Below, piece by piece: positions 50,948 through 59,476 of a DNA stretch of 64,000 nucleotides. The stretch is from an uncultured Spirochaetales bacterium (GTDB taxonomy: Bacteria > Spirochaetota > Spirochaetia > Sphaerochaetales > Sphaerochaetaceae), in assembly GCA_934277975.1 (NCBI GenBank), contig CAKQWE010000004.1, positions 1 to 64,000 on the forward strand. The letters are read 5' to 3'. The position numbers were made by a program, and so were the translations under genes. Every line of letters starts with the position of its first letter. Within the stretch, counting starts at the first letter, position 1. The notes under the pieces were generated by a model. The model was not told the origin of the DNA and made no database searches. It saw nothing but the letters and a program-made list of their open reading frames with translations.

Positions 50948-51099
50948 TGCGCTCAAGCCGTGCACCAAGCACTGTCTTTCGCTGTCGCCTAGGCTTTCAT
51001 CCAAATAACTTCGAACGAGTTTCCCGTTCTTTGCAGTGACAACTGCGTCAGTTCGGACTGCGACGTACAGCTAGTACTGTCGCAGTCCTCCTTTTGTTT
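50937..51099 (+). ncRNA. Repeated ~160-nt structured element, copy 1 (behind kbl)
   Basis: It begins with GCCGTCGTTGATGCGCTCAA followed by GCCGTGCACCAAGCACTGTC TTTCGCTGTC, almost identical to 62581-62630. A middle hairpin (GAACG...CGTTC, 51013-51029) differs between copies in sequence but not in form. It ends with stem GGACTGCGAC (51055-51064) / GTCGCAGTCC (51079-51088) and CCTTTTG. It is either the 3' untranslated region and terminator of kbl or an independent small RNA. Confidence 0.65.
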
Positions 51100-51177
51100 C
51101 TGAGGAAGGAAAGTTTTCATGTTTGGTGCACACCCACTAGACACTTTTTGTTTTTCGTGCATAATTGGGAGAGTAAT

Positions 51178-51249
51178 GCGCGGGTAACTCAGCGGGAGAG
51201 TGTCACCTTGACGTGGTGAAGGTCATAGGTTCAAACCCTATTCCGCGTA
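51178..51249 (+). tRNA. tRNA-Val (anticodon GAC)
   Basis: A class I cloverleaf of 72 nt: acceptor GCGCGGG / TCCGCGT, D-arm ACTC/GAGT, anticodon stem TCACC/GGTGA around TTGACGT (anticodon GAC), T-arm ATAGG-TTCAAAC-CCTAT. No CCA encoded. The first pair is G-U. GTGCATAATTGGG at 51156-51168 supplies a -10-like box (CATAAT). Confidence 0.92.
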
Positions 51250-51254
51250 ACTTG

Positions 51255-51283
51255 GAGGCTTGGAGATTTTCCAAGCCTTTTTC
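51255..51283 (+). terminator. Terminator of tRNA-Val
   Basis: AGGCTTGGA-GATTT-TCCAAGCCT followed by T4; a compact stem right behind the tRNA. Confidence 0.85.
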
Positions 51284-51301
51284 TTTGCCATTTGGCAATG
51301 C

Positions 51302-51330
51302 TTGATTCGAGGTCCGTTCGCAGATACTAT
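51302..51330 (+). promoter_or_regulatory. Promoter of the PSP1-domain gene
   Basis: TTGATT (51302-51307), 17 bp, TACTAT (51325-51330), 62 bp before the start. Confidence 0.6.
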
Positions 51331-51392
51331 AAAATATCCTAGAATATCAGCGAAGAAGCTTTTGACGCTCCTTTGTTACATAAGGAAACGAA

Positions 51393-52547
51393 ATGAAGAA
51401 GAACACCGGTGAAGAACAGGTTCAGAGAGCATATATCTATTTGGTGAAGACCCCTAGTAGCAACGACCTTACGGTCTGCGCCAGCGACAGCGTGTATTAT
51501 CCAGGGACGCATGTAGTGTCTCCTACTAGATATGGACTTGATATGGGTGTCGTCGTGGGACCTGCATCCAGCATAGGCAAAGACTACAGACCGGGCTGTG
51601 CCAAATGCAAGGGTGCATGTCACTTTGCACCTTCAAGGGACCCTGAAAGGGAAGAGGAGGAGCAGCCGCTTGCTGCAACTGGCTATGTAGTGGAGGATGA
51701 GGTTGTCTTCGAGGCCAATGGCAGAAGGCTCTCCCTTGGACCTCTCCCAAAGTTCGAGATTGTAAGCGAGACCAAGACTTCATTTGACGACGAGCAGGAC
51801 GATGTCGATGACTCCAGCGTATGGGATCAGGCATATGAAGAGCCTCAGATGGTCGAGGTTGATGGGGATGTTCCATGGATATCGCACATGGCCACACCTG
51901 AGGAGCTCCAGAGATACTCCCAGAACATGAAGGACGAGCAGGATTCCATAAAGGTGTGCCGTGAGAAGATAGAGAAGCACAAGCTGGACATGAAGCTTGT
52001 GACCGCACATTTCCTACTTTCCGAGCCAAAGGCCCTTTTCTTCTTCACTGCAGACGACAGGGTGGACTTCAGAGAACTTGTCAAAGACCTCGTTGCCGTT
52101 TTCAGAATGAGGATAGAGCTCCGGCAGATTGGTGTACGCGACGAGTCCAGGGTGCTTGGCGGTCTTGCCGTATGCGGAAGGGACTTCTGCTGCCACTGCG
52201 TGTCCGACAAGCTCAATCCCGTCACCATAAAGATGGCAAAGGAACAGAACCTCTCTCTCAACTCAATGAAGATATCCGGGCCTTGCGGAAGGCTGCTGTG
52301 CTGCCTTAGCTATGAATACGACTTCTACTGCGAAGAGAAGCTGGCGTATCCGCCAGAGGGCTCAAGGCTCAAGATTGGCGGAGAACTCTTCAGGGTGCAG
52401 GAGGTCAACATACTGTCCCATAAGATAACGGTGTCCGGTAGCGAAGGACGCTCCTACCTTGTTCCAAGGGAGGAGGTCCGCTTCAACTCGGACACCGGAC
52501 ACTGGGAGGTGGACAGAGACTTCCAGGAGGAGCTTCTGTCCAACTGA
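51393..52547 (+). CDS. PSP1 domain protein (RicT/YaaT-like)
   Basis: A 384-aa protein with the PSP1 core at its C-terminal half: ALFFFTADDRVDFRELVKDL, RQIGVRDESRVLGGLAVCGR, DFCCHCVSDKLNPVTIKMAK and SGPCGRLLCCLSYEYDFYCE, including the conserved cysteines that bind Fe-S clusters in the Bacillus RicAFT complex. The N-terminal part has its own cysteine group (CAKCKGACHFAP). It likely has a role in RNA maturation or regulation. It is convergent with the CsoR-like gene. The length exceeds that of Bacillus YaaT (275 aa) owing to an acidic linker. Confidence 0.88.
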   Translation: MKKNTGEEQVQRAYIYLVKTPSSNDLTVCASDSVYYPGTHVVSPTRYGLDMGVVVGPASSIGKDYRPGCAKCKGACHFAPSRDPEREEEEQPLAATGYVVEDEVVFEANGRRLSLGPLPKFEIVSETKTSFDDEQDDVDDSSVWDQAYEEPQMVEVDGDVPWISHMATPEELQRYSQNMKDEQDSIKVCREKIEKHKLDMKLVTAHFLLSEPKALFFFTADDRVDFRELVKDLVAVFRMRIELRQIGVRDESRVLGGLAVCGRDFCCHCVSDKLNPVTIKMAKEQNLSLNSMKISGPCGRLLCCLSYEYDFYCEEKLAYPPEGSRLKIGGELFRVQEVNILSHKITVSGSEGRSYLVPREEVRFNSDTGHWEVDRDFQEELLSN

Positions 52548-52570
52548 CGGCGGTCGCTGCCCAAAAGCCC

Positions 52571-52849
52571 TTACATCATGCTTGAGAAGCGCTCCACCGA
52601 GGTGTTGAGCTTATCGATGGCGGCCTTTGCATCGTCAGATTCCATTCCATTGGCTAAGCAGTCCATGATTTGCCCTTTGATTGCGATCTTCCCACAACTG
52701 AGGAGAGCGGAACGCGCGGCGTTGAGCTGAACGAGGATTTCATCGCATGAAGCTCCCTTGTCGAGCATTCTGTCTACGCCTTGGAGCTGCCCAACAATCT
52801 TGTGGAGCCTGCTGCGAAGGTCCTCCTTCGTTGTCTGCTGTTTCTTCAT
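52571..52849 (-). CDS. CsoR/RcnR/CstR-family repressor
   Basis: A 92-aa all-helical regulator (DUF156). It has RLHKIVGQLQGVDRML and a Cys at 35 (GASCDEI). In CsoR the copper ligands are Cys-His-Cys; here the second half reads GQIMDCL with Gln where the His would be (residue 60) and Cys at 64. That Cys-Cys pair without His fits CstR-type persulfide sensors better than copper sensors. I chose ATG 52849, 7 nt after GGAGG. A large palindrome (52875-52897) lies just upstream. No target transporter or sulfurtransferase is adjacent. Confidence 0.85.
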   Translation of the reverse strand: MKKQQTTKEDLRSRLHKIVGQLQGVDRMLDKGASCDEILVQLNAARSALLSCGKIAIKGQIMDCLANGMESDDAKAAIDKLNTSVERFSSMM

Positions 52850-52874
52850 ATCCATACCTCCAGTGGTATATTGC

Positions 52875-52897
52875 TGCATGGATGGTACCACCATGCA
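52875..52897. promoter_or_regulatory. Palindrome upstream of the CsoR/CstR-like gene
   Basis: TGCATGG-A-TGGTACCA-CCATGCA is an almost perfect 22-bp inverted repeat (one extra A), 25 bp before the start. It is a good candidate autoregulatory operator. Confidence 0.55.
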
Positions 52898-53018
52898 GGA
52901 TGCGGTGTCAACGAACGCGGCGCAGTGCAACGGCTTCAAGAGACTGGTCCCGAAGGAATCGGTCTATAATAATCATTGTCAAAGGGCTCAGTTTTGCAAA
53001 TTCTCATAAAGTGTTGTA

Positions 53019-53047
53019 TTGACCAGTTTTATTGTCTGTGATATGTT
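53019..53047 (+). promoter_or_regulatory. Promoter of rpsT
   Basis: TTGACC (53019-53024), 17 bp, TATGTT (53042-53047), 79 bp before the start. The rest of 52898-53018 shows no gene. Confidence 0.65.
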
Positions 53048-53125
53048 TTGTATCGCTGTTCTCTTGCACGGACAGCCAAAACGTTATAAGTATTTTATCT
53101 TGATGAAGATATTTTGGAGGTTACA

Positions 53126-53383
53126 GTGAATCGTTCTGCAGTTAAGAGAGATCGTCAGAGTAAGGAGAGAAGGCTTAGAAACCGTGAGACAAAGAGCACA
53201 TTCCGCACAGCTATCAAGAAGTTCGACGCCGCAGTCGCCGCAAACGACAAGGCCACAGCGGAAGAGGCAATGAAACTCAGCTTCAAGCTTATGGATACTG
53301 CTGCAAACAAAGGCATCATCCACCACAATACAGCTGACAGAAAGAAGTCCAGAATGAACAACAAATTCAACAAGATGGCTTAA
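53126..53383 (+). CDS. rpsT: 30S ribosomal protein S20
   Basis: An 85-aa basic three-helix protein binding the 5' domain of 16S rRNA. NRSAVKRDRQSKERRLRNRE, KKFDAAVAANDKA and KGIIHHNTADRKKSR are family-typical. GTG start at 53126 is 7 nt after GGAGG. The HU-family gene follows 20 bp later. Confidence 0.95.
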   Translation: MNRSAVKRDRQSKERRLRNRETKSTFRTAIKKFDAAVAANDKATAEEAMKLSFKLMDTAANKGIIHHNTADRKKSRMNNKFNKMA

Positions 53384-53403
53384 GCCTTCTACGGAGGAAT
53401 GTT

Positions 53404-53712
53404 ATGGCAAAGACAAAACTTACAAAGGCTGTAATCATTGAACATCTCCACGACAAGTTGGGTGCAAACAGAAACGACATTCATGAGATAGTCGATGCAT
53501 TCTTCGAAGAGGTCAAGGACGGACTCAAGGAAGAGAAGATCATCGAGCTCAGAGGCTTTGGAACCTTTGAAGTCAGAACCCGCAAGGGCAGAGAGAAGGC
53601 TAGGAATCCAAAGACAGGTGAACTCGTTGCAGTAGACACCCACGGAGTCGCAGTGTTCCGCCCTGGCAAAGAGCTCAAGGATCTTGTTTGGGATCTCCGC
53701 CAGGAAGACTGA
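53404..53712 (+). CDS. HU/IHF-family DNA-bending protein
   Basis: A 102-aa histone-like protein. TKLTKAVIIEHLHDKLGANR then IVDAFFEEVKDGL, ELRGFGTFEVRTRKGREKAR, and the DNA-intercalating arm RNPKTGE are present. It is longer than HU (90 aa) by a C-terminal DLVWDLRQED tail, and its arm is more IHF-like. GGAATGTT precedes the ATG. Located between rpsT and lnt. Confidence 0.93.
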   Translation: MAKTKLTKAVIIEHLHDKLGANRNDIHEIVDAFFEEVKDGLKEEKIIELRGFGTFEVRTRKGREKARNPKTGELVAVDTHGVAVFRPGKELKDLVWDLRQED

Positions 53713-53729
53713 ACTTACAACAAGGAAAT

Positions 53730-55496
53730 ATGACCAGCATTCTAAGCGTAAACGATAAGGTTCTACGCAGACGCAACCTCGGGACAGTGTGCTCTGAGGT
53801 TGCTCTGTTATTAGGCTCTGCGCTCCTTCTTTCAATGGCGCATCCAAGCTTCATTTCAAACAACGGATTCGGGTTCTTGGCGTTCTTCGCCCTCATTCCG
53901 GTATTCGCTGTCATAAGGAACACCTCCTGGAAGGTAACCGCCATCTATGGTTTCCTTTATGGCTTCGTCTATTACGCCGTGTTCAACTATTGGCTTTCGA
54001 CGTTCCATCCCTATGCAATCCTGCTTGTCACATTCATAAAGGCCGTGGAGATGCTTTTGCTCTTCCTTGCACTCAAAGCCGTTGACAGCTGGTTCTCCAA
54101 GGGAACCGCTTCAAAGGTCCTTGAAGGATGGCTTGCAAAGCTCATACCGCTATTTCAGGCCATGATCTGGGTTGCATACTCGTATGTGTCGCAGAGCTGG
54201 TTCGCAGGCTACCCCTATGGAACAATTGCATATGCGCTCTATGGATACAAGGTTCTTATACAGATTGCCGACCTCTTTGGCATATGGGGGCTCAACTTCA
54301 TGCTGGTGCTTCCTCAGGCCTTTCTTGGAGCGTGGTGCTGCGACCATTTCAGCAAGACCAAGACTGAGCACTCCCAAGGTCTTGTACGGCATCTCAAGGG
54401 CAACAAGGTCTTGGTGATTGCATACGCCGTCCTTCTTGCAGCTCAGATAGTCTACGGCATCATAACCCTTTCTTTCTGGAAGAATGCTGACGAGGACAAC
54501 TCCTTCAGAGTCGCTACCATCCAGCACAACGCCGATTCCTGGAAGGGTGGCTACGACACCTACAAGCGCAACTTCCTGAACCTTTCGCGCATGAGCCTTG
54601 AGGCCATGATCCAGAACCCTGACATGATCATATGGTCCGAGACCGCATTCGTCCCTTCCGTTGACTGGTATACACAGCATCCATACGAAGGCGACGACGA
54701 GGGAGCGGCCTTCGACTATCTTAGGTCGATCCAGGACTTGGTTGACCAGTTCGTCGAGTTTGGCAAGAACCTTGGAGTTCCATTGCTTACAGGCAACCCT
54801 TCAGGAGTGATAAAGGACGAAACGCAGCCTGCATACGATGAGAACGGAGACTGGAACAAGCTTGACTACAACTCTGTCATCCTCTTCGACGATGGAGAGA
54901 TAAAGCAGACCTACCGCAAACAGCATCTTGTTCCTTTTACGGAGCACTTTCCGTACGAGAAGCAGCTTCCTTGGCTCTACAATCTACTCAAGGCCAACGA
55001 CTACCATTGGTGGGAGAAGGGAACGGAGTCCGTCGTGTTCGAGACCTCCAACGGCATAACGTTCTCCACTCCTATCTGCTTCGAAGATGTCTTTGGCTAT
55101 ATTTGCGCCAACTTCGTTACAGCTGGAGCGGACCTCATAGTCAACATGACGAACGATTCATGGTCAGGCTCCGTCGCCGCAGAAAGGCAGCACATGGCAA
55201 TGGCCGTATTCAGATCCGTTGAGAACAGACGTACCACCATACGAGGAACCAACAGTGGTATTACATGTCTCATAACCCCTGACGGCAAGATCCAAGGCGA
55301 GATGGAGCCGTTCAAGATGGGATGGAGGATCTGGGACGTTCCCGTCTACAGCGGAGATACCTACGGCTACACCCTCTACTCAAGGACCGTGGATCTGTCT
55401 GCGCAGATATGCACATACGTTTCGTATGTCTTGCTTGCAGCCGGTGCCGCTCTTATGATTGCGGATGCGGTGCGAAGAAGGAAGTCACATGACTGA
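53730..55496 (+). CDS. lnt: Apolipoprotein N-acyltransferase
   Basis: A 588-aa inner-membrane enzyme adding the third acyl chain to lipoproteins, fitting the many lipoproteins here. About six N-terminal helices precede a periplasmic nitrilase domain with the Glu-Lys-Cys triad: MIIWSETAFVPS, TYRKQHLVPFTEHFP and STPICFEDVFG, then NDSWSGSVAAERQHM. A last helix ends the protein. ATG at 53730 follows AAGGAAA. It overlaps cinA by 8 bp. The domain has a ~60-aa insert compared with E. coli. Confidence 0.94.
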   Translation: MTSILSVNDKVLRRRNLGTVCSEVALLLGSALLLSMAHPSFISNNGFGFLAFFALIPVFAVIRNTSWKVTAIYGFLYGFVYYAVFNYWLSTFHPYAILLVTFIKAVEMLLLFLALKAVDSWFSKGTASKVLEGWLAKLIPLFQAMIWVAYSYVSQSWFAGYPYGTIAYALYGYKVLIQIADLFGIWGLNFMLVLPQAFLGAWCCDHFSKTKTEHSQGLVRHLKGNKVLVIAYAVLLAAQIVYGIITLSFWKNADEDNSFRVATIQHNADSWKGGYDTYKRNFLNLSRMSLEAMIQNPDMIIWSETAFVPSVDWYTQHPYEGDDEGAAFDYLRSIQDLVDQFVEFGKNLGVPLLTGNPSGVIKDETQPAYDENGDWNKLDYNSVILFDDGEIKQTYRKQHLVPFTEHFPYEKQLPWLYNLLKANDYHWWEKGTESVVFETSNGITFSTPICFEDVFGYICANFVTAGADLIVNMTNDSWSGSVAAERQHMAMAVFRSVENRRTTIRGTNSGITCLITPDGKIQGEMEPFKMGWRIWDVPVYSGDTYGYTLYSRTVDLSAQICTYVSYVLLAAGAALMIADAVRRRKSHD

Positions 55497-56850
55497 AACA
55501 ACTTCCAAAGCCACCAATGAAGCAGAAACAAAGACTGTTTCAATATTCGTGATAGGTACTGAGCTCACAAGCGGAGTCATCCAGGACAGACATATTCCCC
55601 TTCTTGCCGGCGAGCTCACCAAGCTTGGATTCTGCATCCGCAGGGCCTCCATTGTACCTGACGATGGCTCGATCTCCCGCGAACTCGGACATGCGGTTTT
55701 GGACAGCGGCGTGATAATAGTCACCGGAGGACTAGGCCCAACGTGCGACGACATGACTCGCCAAGCCATTGCAGATCTTGCGGGAGTCCCGCTTGAGCGC
55801 AACGAAACGGCTTGGAACGAGGTCTATGCTCGCCTTGGAGACCGCATCTGGGGTGCCAACGAACGGCAGGCCTACATTCCACGAGGATTCGACGAAATCC
55901 CAAACCCAAAGGGGACTGCACCTGGCTTCAAGGGGTCGTTCCCCGTCAGGGCCTATTCCCCCAACGATTCCAAGACCGATGTCTCTGAGCCCCCAATCCA
56001 AAAAGATGTCCATGACGTTCTGGTGATAGCAATGCCGGGACCTCCTGTGGAGATGCAGTACATGTTCTACAACCACGTCAGGCCGTTCTTGGCAAGGATA
56101 TCGGGCTGCAAGGATTTGGGGCGCGATGAGTTCTCTGTGTATATGGTGCCTGAGGCCAAGCTTGAGGATTTGTGCGAGGCCTGCGCCGTTGGTGGAGTGT
56201 CGTGGGGGACCCGTTTCCAACAGTTCAAGATAAGTCTTTATGTCGATGGTGATTGTGAATCATCACGCAGAGAGTTTGAGGAAAAGCTTTCGTCCGTCAT
56301 TGGCCGTGGCCTGTTTGAGAAAGGGGAGCATGAAGCCGTGGATCTGCTTTCTTCGTACCTTGAAGGGAAGGCTCTTACGATAAGCACTGCGGAGAGCGCT
56401 ACCGCAGGCCTTGCCTCAAAGCTCCTTACCGACCGTTCTGGAAGCTCTGCATGGTTCTGGGGAGGTGCTGCAACGTATGCAAACGAAGCCAAAGCCAGAA
56501 TCCTGGGAGTGGATGCTTCTATGTTGGAGAACCCTTGCGTAGGACCCGTGAGCGAGCAGTGCGCCAAGCAGATGGCTGACGGTGCAAGAAGGCTTTCAGG
56601 GACTGACATAGCCGTTTCCATTACAGGCATAGCAGGTCCAGGTGGTGCGGAGGAGGGGAAACCTGTGGGCACGGCCTACATTGGTCTTTCGTCTTCGTTC
56701 AGGGATACAGAGGCCGTGAGAGTCAATGTTTCAGCAAATTCAAGGGACTCTGTGAGGCGAAAGTTCGCCGTTGCAATGATGGTCCTTGCCTTGGAATACG
56801 CCAAGGGAGGATCCGTTGTTGACATGGTTTCCTCATGGGTATATATTTGA
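55489..56850 (+). CDS. cinA: CinA-family protein (competence/damage-inducible, NMN deamidase)
   Basis: A 453-aa two-domain protein: an N-terminal MoCF/MPT-binding-type domain (FVIGTELTSGVIQDRHIPLL, VTGGLGPTCDDMTRQAIADL) and a C-terminal CinA deamidase domain (STAESATAGLASKLLTDRSG, VSITGIAGPGGAEEGKPVGT). It likely recycles nicotinamide mononucleotide. The start overlaps lnt by 8 bp, hence translational coupling. The catalytic Ser region is preserved. The link to competence is only historic. Confidence 0.92.
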   Translation: MTETTSKATNEAETKTVSIFVIGTELTSGVIQDRHIPLLAGELTKLGFCIRRASIVPDDGSISRELGHAVLDSGVIIVTGGLGPTCDDMTRQAIADLAGVPLERNETAWNEVYARLGDRIWGANERQAYIPRGFDEIPNPKGTAPGFKGSFPVRAYSPNDSKTDVSEPPIQKDVHDVLVIAMPGPPVEMQYMFYNHVRPFLARISGCKDLGRDEFSVYMVPEAKLEDLCEACAVGGVSWGTRFQQFKISLYVDGDCESSRREFEEKLSSVIGRGLFEKGEHEAVDLLSSYLEGKALTISTAESATAGLASKLLTDRSGSSAWFWGGAATYANEAKARILGVDASMLENPCVGPVSEQCAKQMADGARRLSGTDIAVSITGIAGPGGAEEGKPVGTAYIGLSSSFRDTEAVRVNVSANSRDSVRRKFAVAMMVLALEYAKGGSVVDMVSSWVYI

Positions 56851-57006
56851 ACACTGTAAGTGGACCAGTGGGTCACTTGGAAACCAAATCCCATCTATTC
56901 TTAAAAATTGAAACGTTCCGTCTTTGACTTGCGGTTTCGTAGGGTGTCGAACCGGATTTCCAGACCTGTAGAGGGTTCAAGGACGTTCGTTGGGGAATTA
57001 TAGTAC

Positions 57007-59031
57007 ATGGACAATGAAAACAACGATTTGATGGAAGCCTCCCAGGCCGTTCGCCCTGTCAAGAAGGTCATCCTTAAGAGAAAACCTGTTGTGAAGAGGG
57101 AGCCAAAAGTGGCCCCAAAAGTCGGGGACTCCGCTACGGAGAAGCCTGTCGAACAGACATCGCTTGATTTGTTCTCAGAAGCCGTTGCAGAGCCTTCTCC
57201 AAAGCAGCCTGCAGCTGAGAACGTCTCCATAGAGCAGATTCCTGAGGCTCAGCCAGTTTTGGAACAGCCTCAAAAGAAGAAGCGTGGAAGGAAGTCCAAG
57301 GCTGAGAAGCTTGCAATGGCGGCAGCAGAGGCCTCCAAGGCTGCAGCTCTTGAACAGGAGCAGTCCAACGCCGGTGCTAAGGCTGGATTGGACAATGAAT
57401 CCAAACCCTCTTTGGAGGTGCGTGACAGCGGCACTGCTTCAGAAGAGGAGTCTTCAGGCGAGAGGAAGGCGGAGCCCTCCAACGAGGAGTCTTCGAATGC
57501 CATGGAATCTTCAAACGATTCACGACCGGAACACGACAGACAGGACCAAAGGTTCGAACAGCGCCAGAAGTTCAACAAGAACCAGCAGAACCCGCGCAAC
57601 AGCAACCAGAACCAGAAGGGAAAGCGCTTCGATCAGAACCAGAAATACCAGAACCAGAAGCAGGACCAGCGCAACGGCCAGAAGAAGGGCCTCACAATGG
57701 ACGACGTTTCGATTCCAAGTGCGGAGTATCAGGAGCACCTGAGCCACAGAATGCTCGTAAGCGACCTCTCCCAGGTTCCAATGGCGGAGCTCAAGGAAAG
57801 GCTCTCCCAAATGACCGGAAACTCCATAGAGGACTATGCCGAATACAAGAAGCAGGAGATAATCGTAGACATAATCCGTACCTTCAGCCAAAAGGAAGGC
57901 GTCATCTACACCATTGGCACCCTTGAGATTCTAAGCGATGGCTACGGGTTCCTCAGATCTCCGCTGAACAGCTACCTTCCAGGGCCTGAAGACGTATACG
58001 TCTCGCCTGCAATCATCAAGTTCCTGAACCTCAAGACAGGCGATACCATAGAGGGTCAGATCCGCAATCCAAAGGAGAGCGAGAGGTTCTTCGCCCTTGC
58101 TCGTATAGCAACCGTGAACGGAGACGCTCCAATAGTGGCCAAGACGAGGACGAGCTTCGACAATCTCGTACCGCTTTACCCTGACCAGAGGATAAACCTT
58201 GAGACGGAGCGCAAGGACAACGATGTATCCATGAGGATAATCAACCTGTTCTGCCCAATTGGAAAGGGACAGAGAGCCCTAATCACAGCTCCTCCAAGGA
58301 CAGGTAAGACGGTCCTCCTTCAGCAGATAGCCAATGCAATAACGACCAACCATCCAGAGATTAAGCTCATGGTGCTTCTTGTAGACGAAAGGCCTGAAGA
58401 GGTCACTGACATGAGAAGGAACGTAAAGGGGGAGGTCATCGCCTCCACGTTCGACGAGCAGGCAACAAGGCACGTCACGGTTGCCGAGATGGTCATAGAG
58501 AAGGCCAAACGCCTTGTCGAGCACAAGCAGGATGTAGTGATACTTCTCGACTCCATAACACGTCTTGCCCGCGCCTACAACCAGACTGTACCTGCAAGCG
58601 GAAAGATCCTCTCCGGTGGTGTGGATTCCAACGCCCTCCACAAGCCAAAGAGGTTCTTTGGAGCTGCAAGGAACATTGAGAACGGCGGATCCCTTACGAT
58701 AATAGCATCGGCCCTCATCGAGACCGGCTCAAGAATGGATGAGGTCATATTCGAGGAGTTCAAGGGAACAGGCAACAGCGAAATCGTACTCGACCGTAGA
58801 ATGGCTGACCGCAGGCTCTATCCTGCAATCAACATAAAGAAGAGCGGAACACGCCGCGAGGACCTCCTTTTGGACAAGGACGAGGCGGCACGAATCTGGA
58901 TACTCAGAAACGCCATCAATGGTCTTGAGGACCTTGAAATGACTGAGTTCCTGATTGACAAAATGCGCAAAACGAAGAACAATGAGGCGTTCTTACGTTC
59001 GATGAATACAGGAACCGTTCCTGCCTTCTAG
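57007..59031 (+). CDS. rho: Transcription termination factor Rho with long low-complexity insert
   Basis: A 674-aa hexameric RNA helicase (E. coli 419 aa). The first ~225 residues are extra: Lys/Pro-rich then an Asn/Gln/Arg/Lys stretch ([38 protein letters not shown]). Then the Rho N-terminal helix bundle ([20 protein letters not shown]), the RNA-binding cold-shock domain ([20 protein letters not shown]), Walker A APPRTGKT, Walker [16 protein letters not shown] and [20 protein letters not shown]. Long inserts of this kind are known from several phyla and can mediate RNA binding or phase separation. It is followed by rpmE. Confidence 0.94.
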   Translation: MDNENNDLMEASQAVRPVKKVILKRKPVVKREPKVAPKVGDSATEKPVEQTSLDLFSEAVAEPSPKQPAAENVSIEQIPEAQPVLEQPQKKKRGRKSKAEKLAMAAAEASKAAALEQEQSNAGAKAGLDNESKPSLEVRDSGTASEEESSGERKAEPSNEESSNAMESSNDSRPEHDRQDQRFEQRQKFNKNQQNPRNSNQNQKGKRFDQNQKYQNQKQDQRNGQKKGLTMDDVSIPSAEYQEHLSHRMLVSDLSQVPMAELKERLSQMTGNSIEDYAEYKKQEIIVDIIRTFSQKEGVIYTIGTLEILSDGYGFLRSPLNSYLPGPEDVYVSPAIIKFLNLKTGDTIEGQIRNPKESERFFALARIATVNGDAPIVAKTRTSFDNLVPLYPDQRINLETERKDNDVSMRIINLFCPIGKGQRALITAPPRTGKTVLLQQIANAITTNHPEIKLMVLLVDERPEEVTDMRRNVKGEVIASTFDEQATRHVTVAEMVIEKAKRLVEHKQDVVILLDSITRLARAYNQTVPASGKILSGGVDSNALHKPKRFFGAARNIENGGSLTIIASALIETGSRMDEVIFEEFKGTGNSEIVLDRRMADRRLYPAINIKKSGTRREDLLLDKDEAARIWILRNAINGLEDLEMTEFLIDKMRKTKNNEAFLRSMNTGTVPAF

Positions 59032-59104
59032 AACGGAGACGGCTTGCACAACTCAATTTGTCCGCTGCACATGCACCAGCGGACGGCACAACGGAGGACG
59101 TACT

Positions 59105-59314
59105 ATGAAGAAGGGAATCCATCCAAAATATGAGCTTACTGAGATCAAGTGCTCATGCGGAAACGTCATCAAGACGAAGACAACGGCAAAGAATCTGCAG
59201 GTTGAAATCTGCTCTGCTTGCCACCCGTTCTTTACAGGCACACAGAAGCTCGTTGACTCGACAGGACGTGTCGAACGCTTCAACAAGCGCTATGGTGTTA
59301 AGGAATCCAAGTAA
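59105..59314 (+). CDS. rpmE: 50S ribosomal protein L31
   Basis: A 69-aa zinc-type L31: [48 protein letters not shown]. The zinc ligands CxC and CxxC are intact. GGAGG lies 7 nt before ATG. The rho-rpmE order is conserved in many bacteria. Confidence 0.96.
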   Translation: MKKGIHPKYELTEIKCSCGNVIKTKTTAKNLQVEICSACHPFFTGTQKLVDSTGRVERFNKRYGVKESK

Positions 59315-59365
59315 CGAAACGCCAACTGCCTTTTGGCTCTGAGCCTAAGGCCTTGTTTCGAAACG

Positions 59366-59410
59366 AACCGCTTTGGCATGGCTTTGATGCTGTCGCCGGA
59401 GCGGTTTTTT
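59366..59410 (+). terminator. Terminator after rpmE
   Basis: AACCGCT (59366-59372) pairs with AGCGGTT (59400-59406), with inner GGC/GCC pairs, then T6. Confidence 0.85.
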
Positions 59411-59476
59411 GTTGCATTCTCGAAACCCATCTTCTAGAATTGTCCTTGGTGGCCGTTGTGTCGCCAAGGAAGGGAA

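Noticed and set aside
52747..53022. Several Cys/Ser-rich plus-strand ORFs
   Set aside because: They are antisense to the CsoR-like gene and its palindromic operator and overlap one another in all frames.
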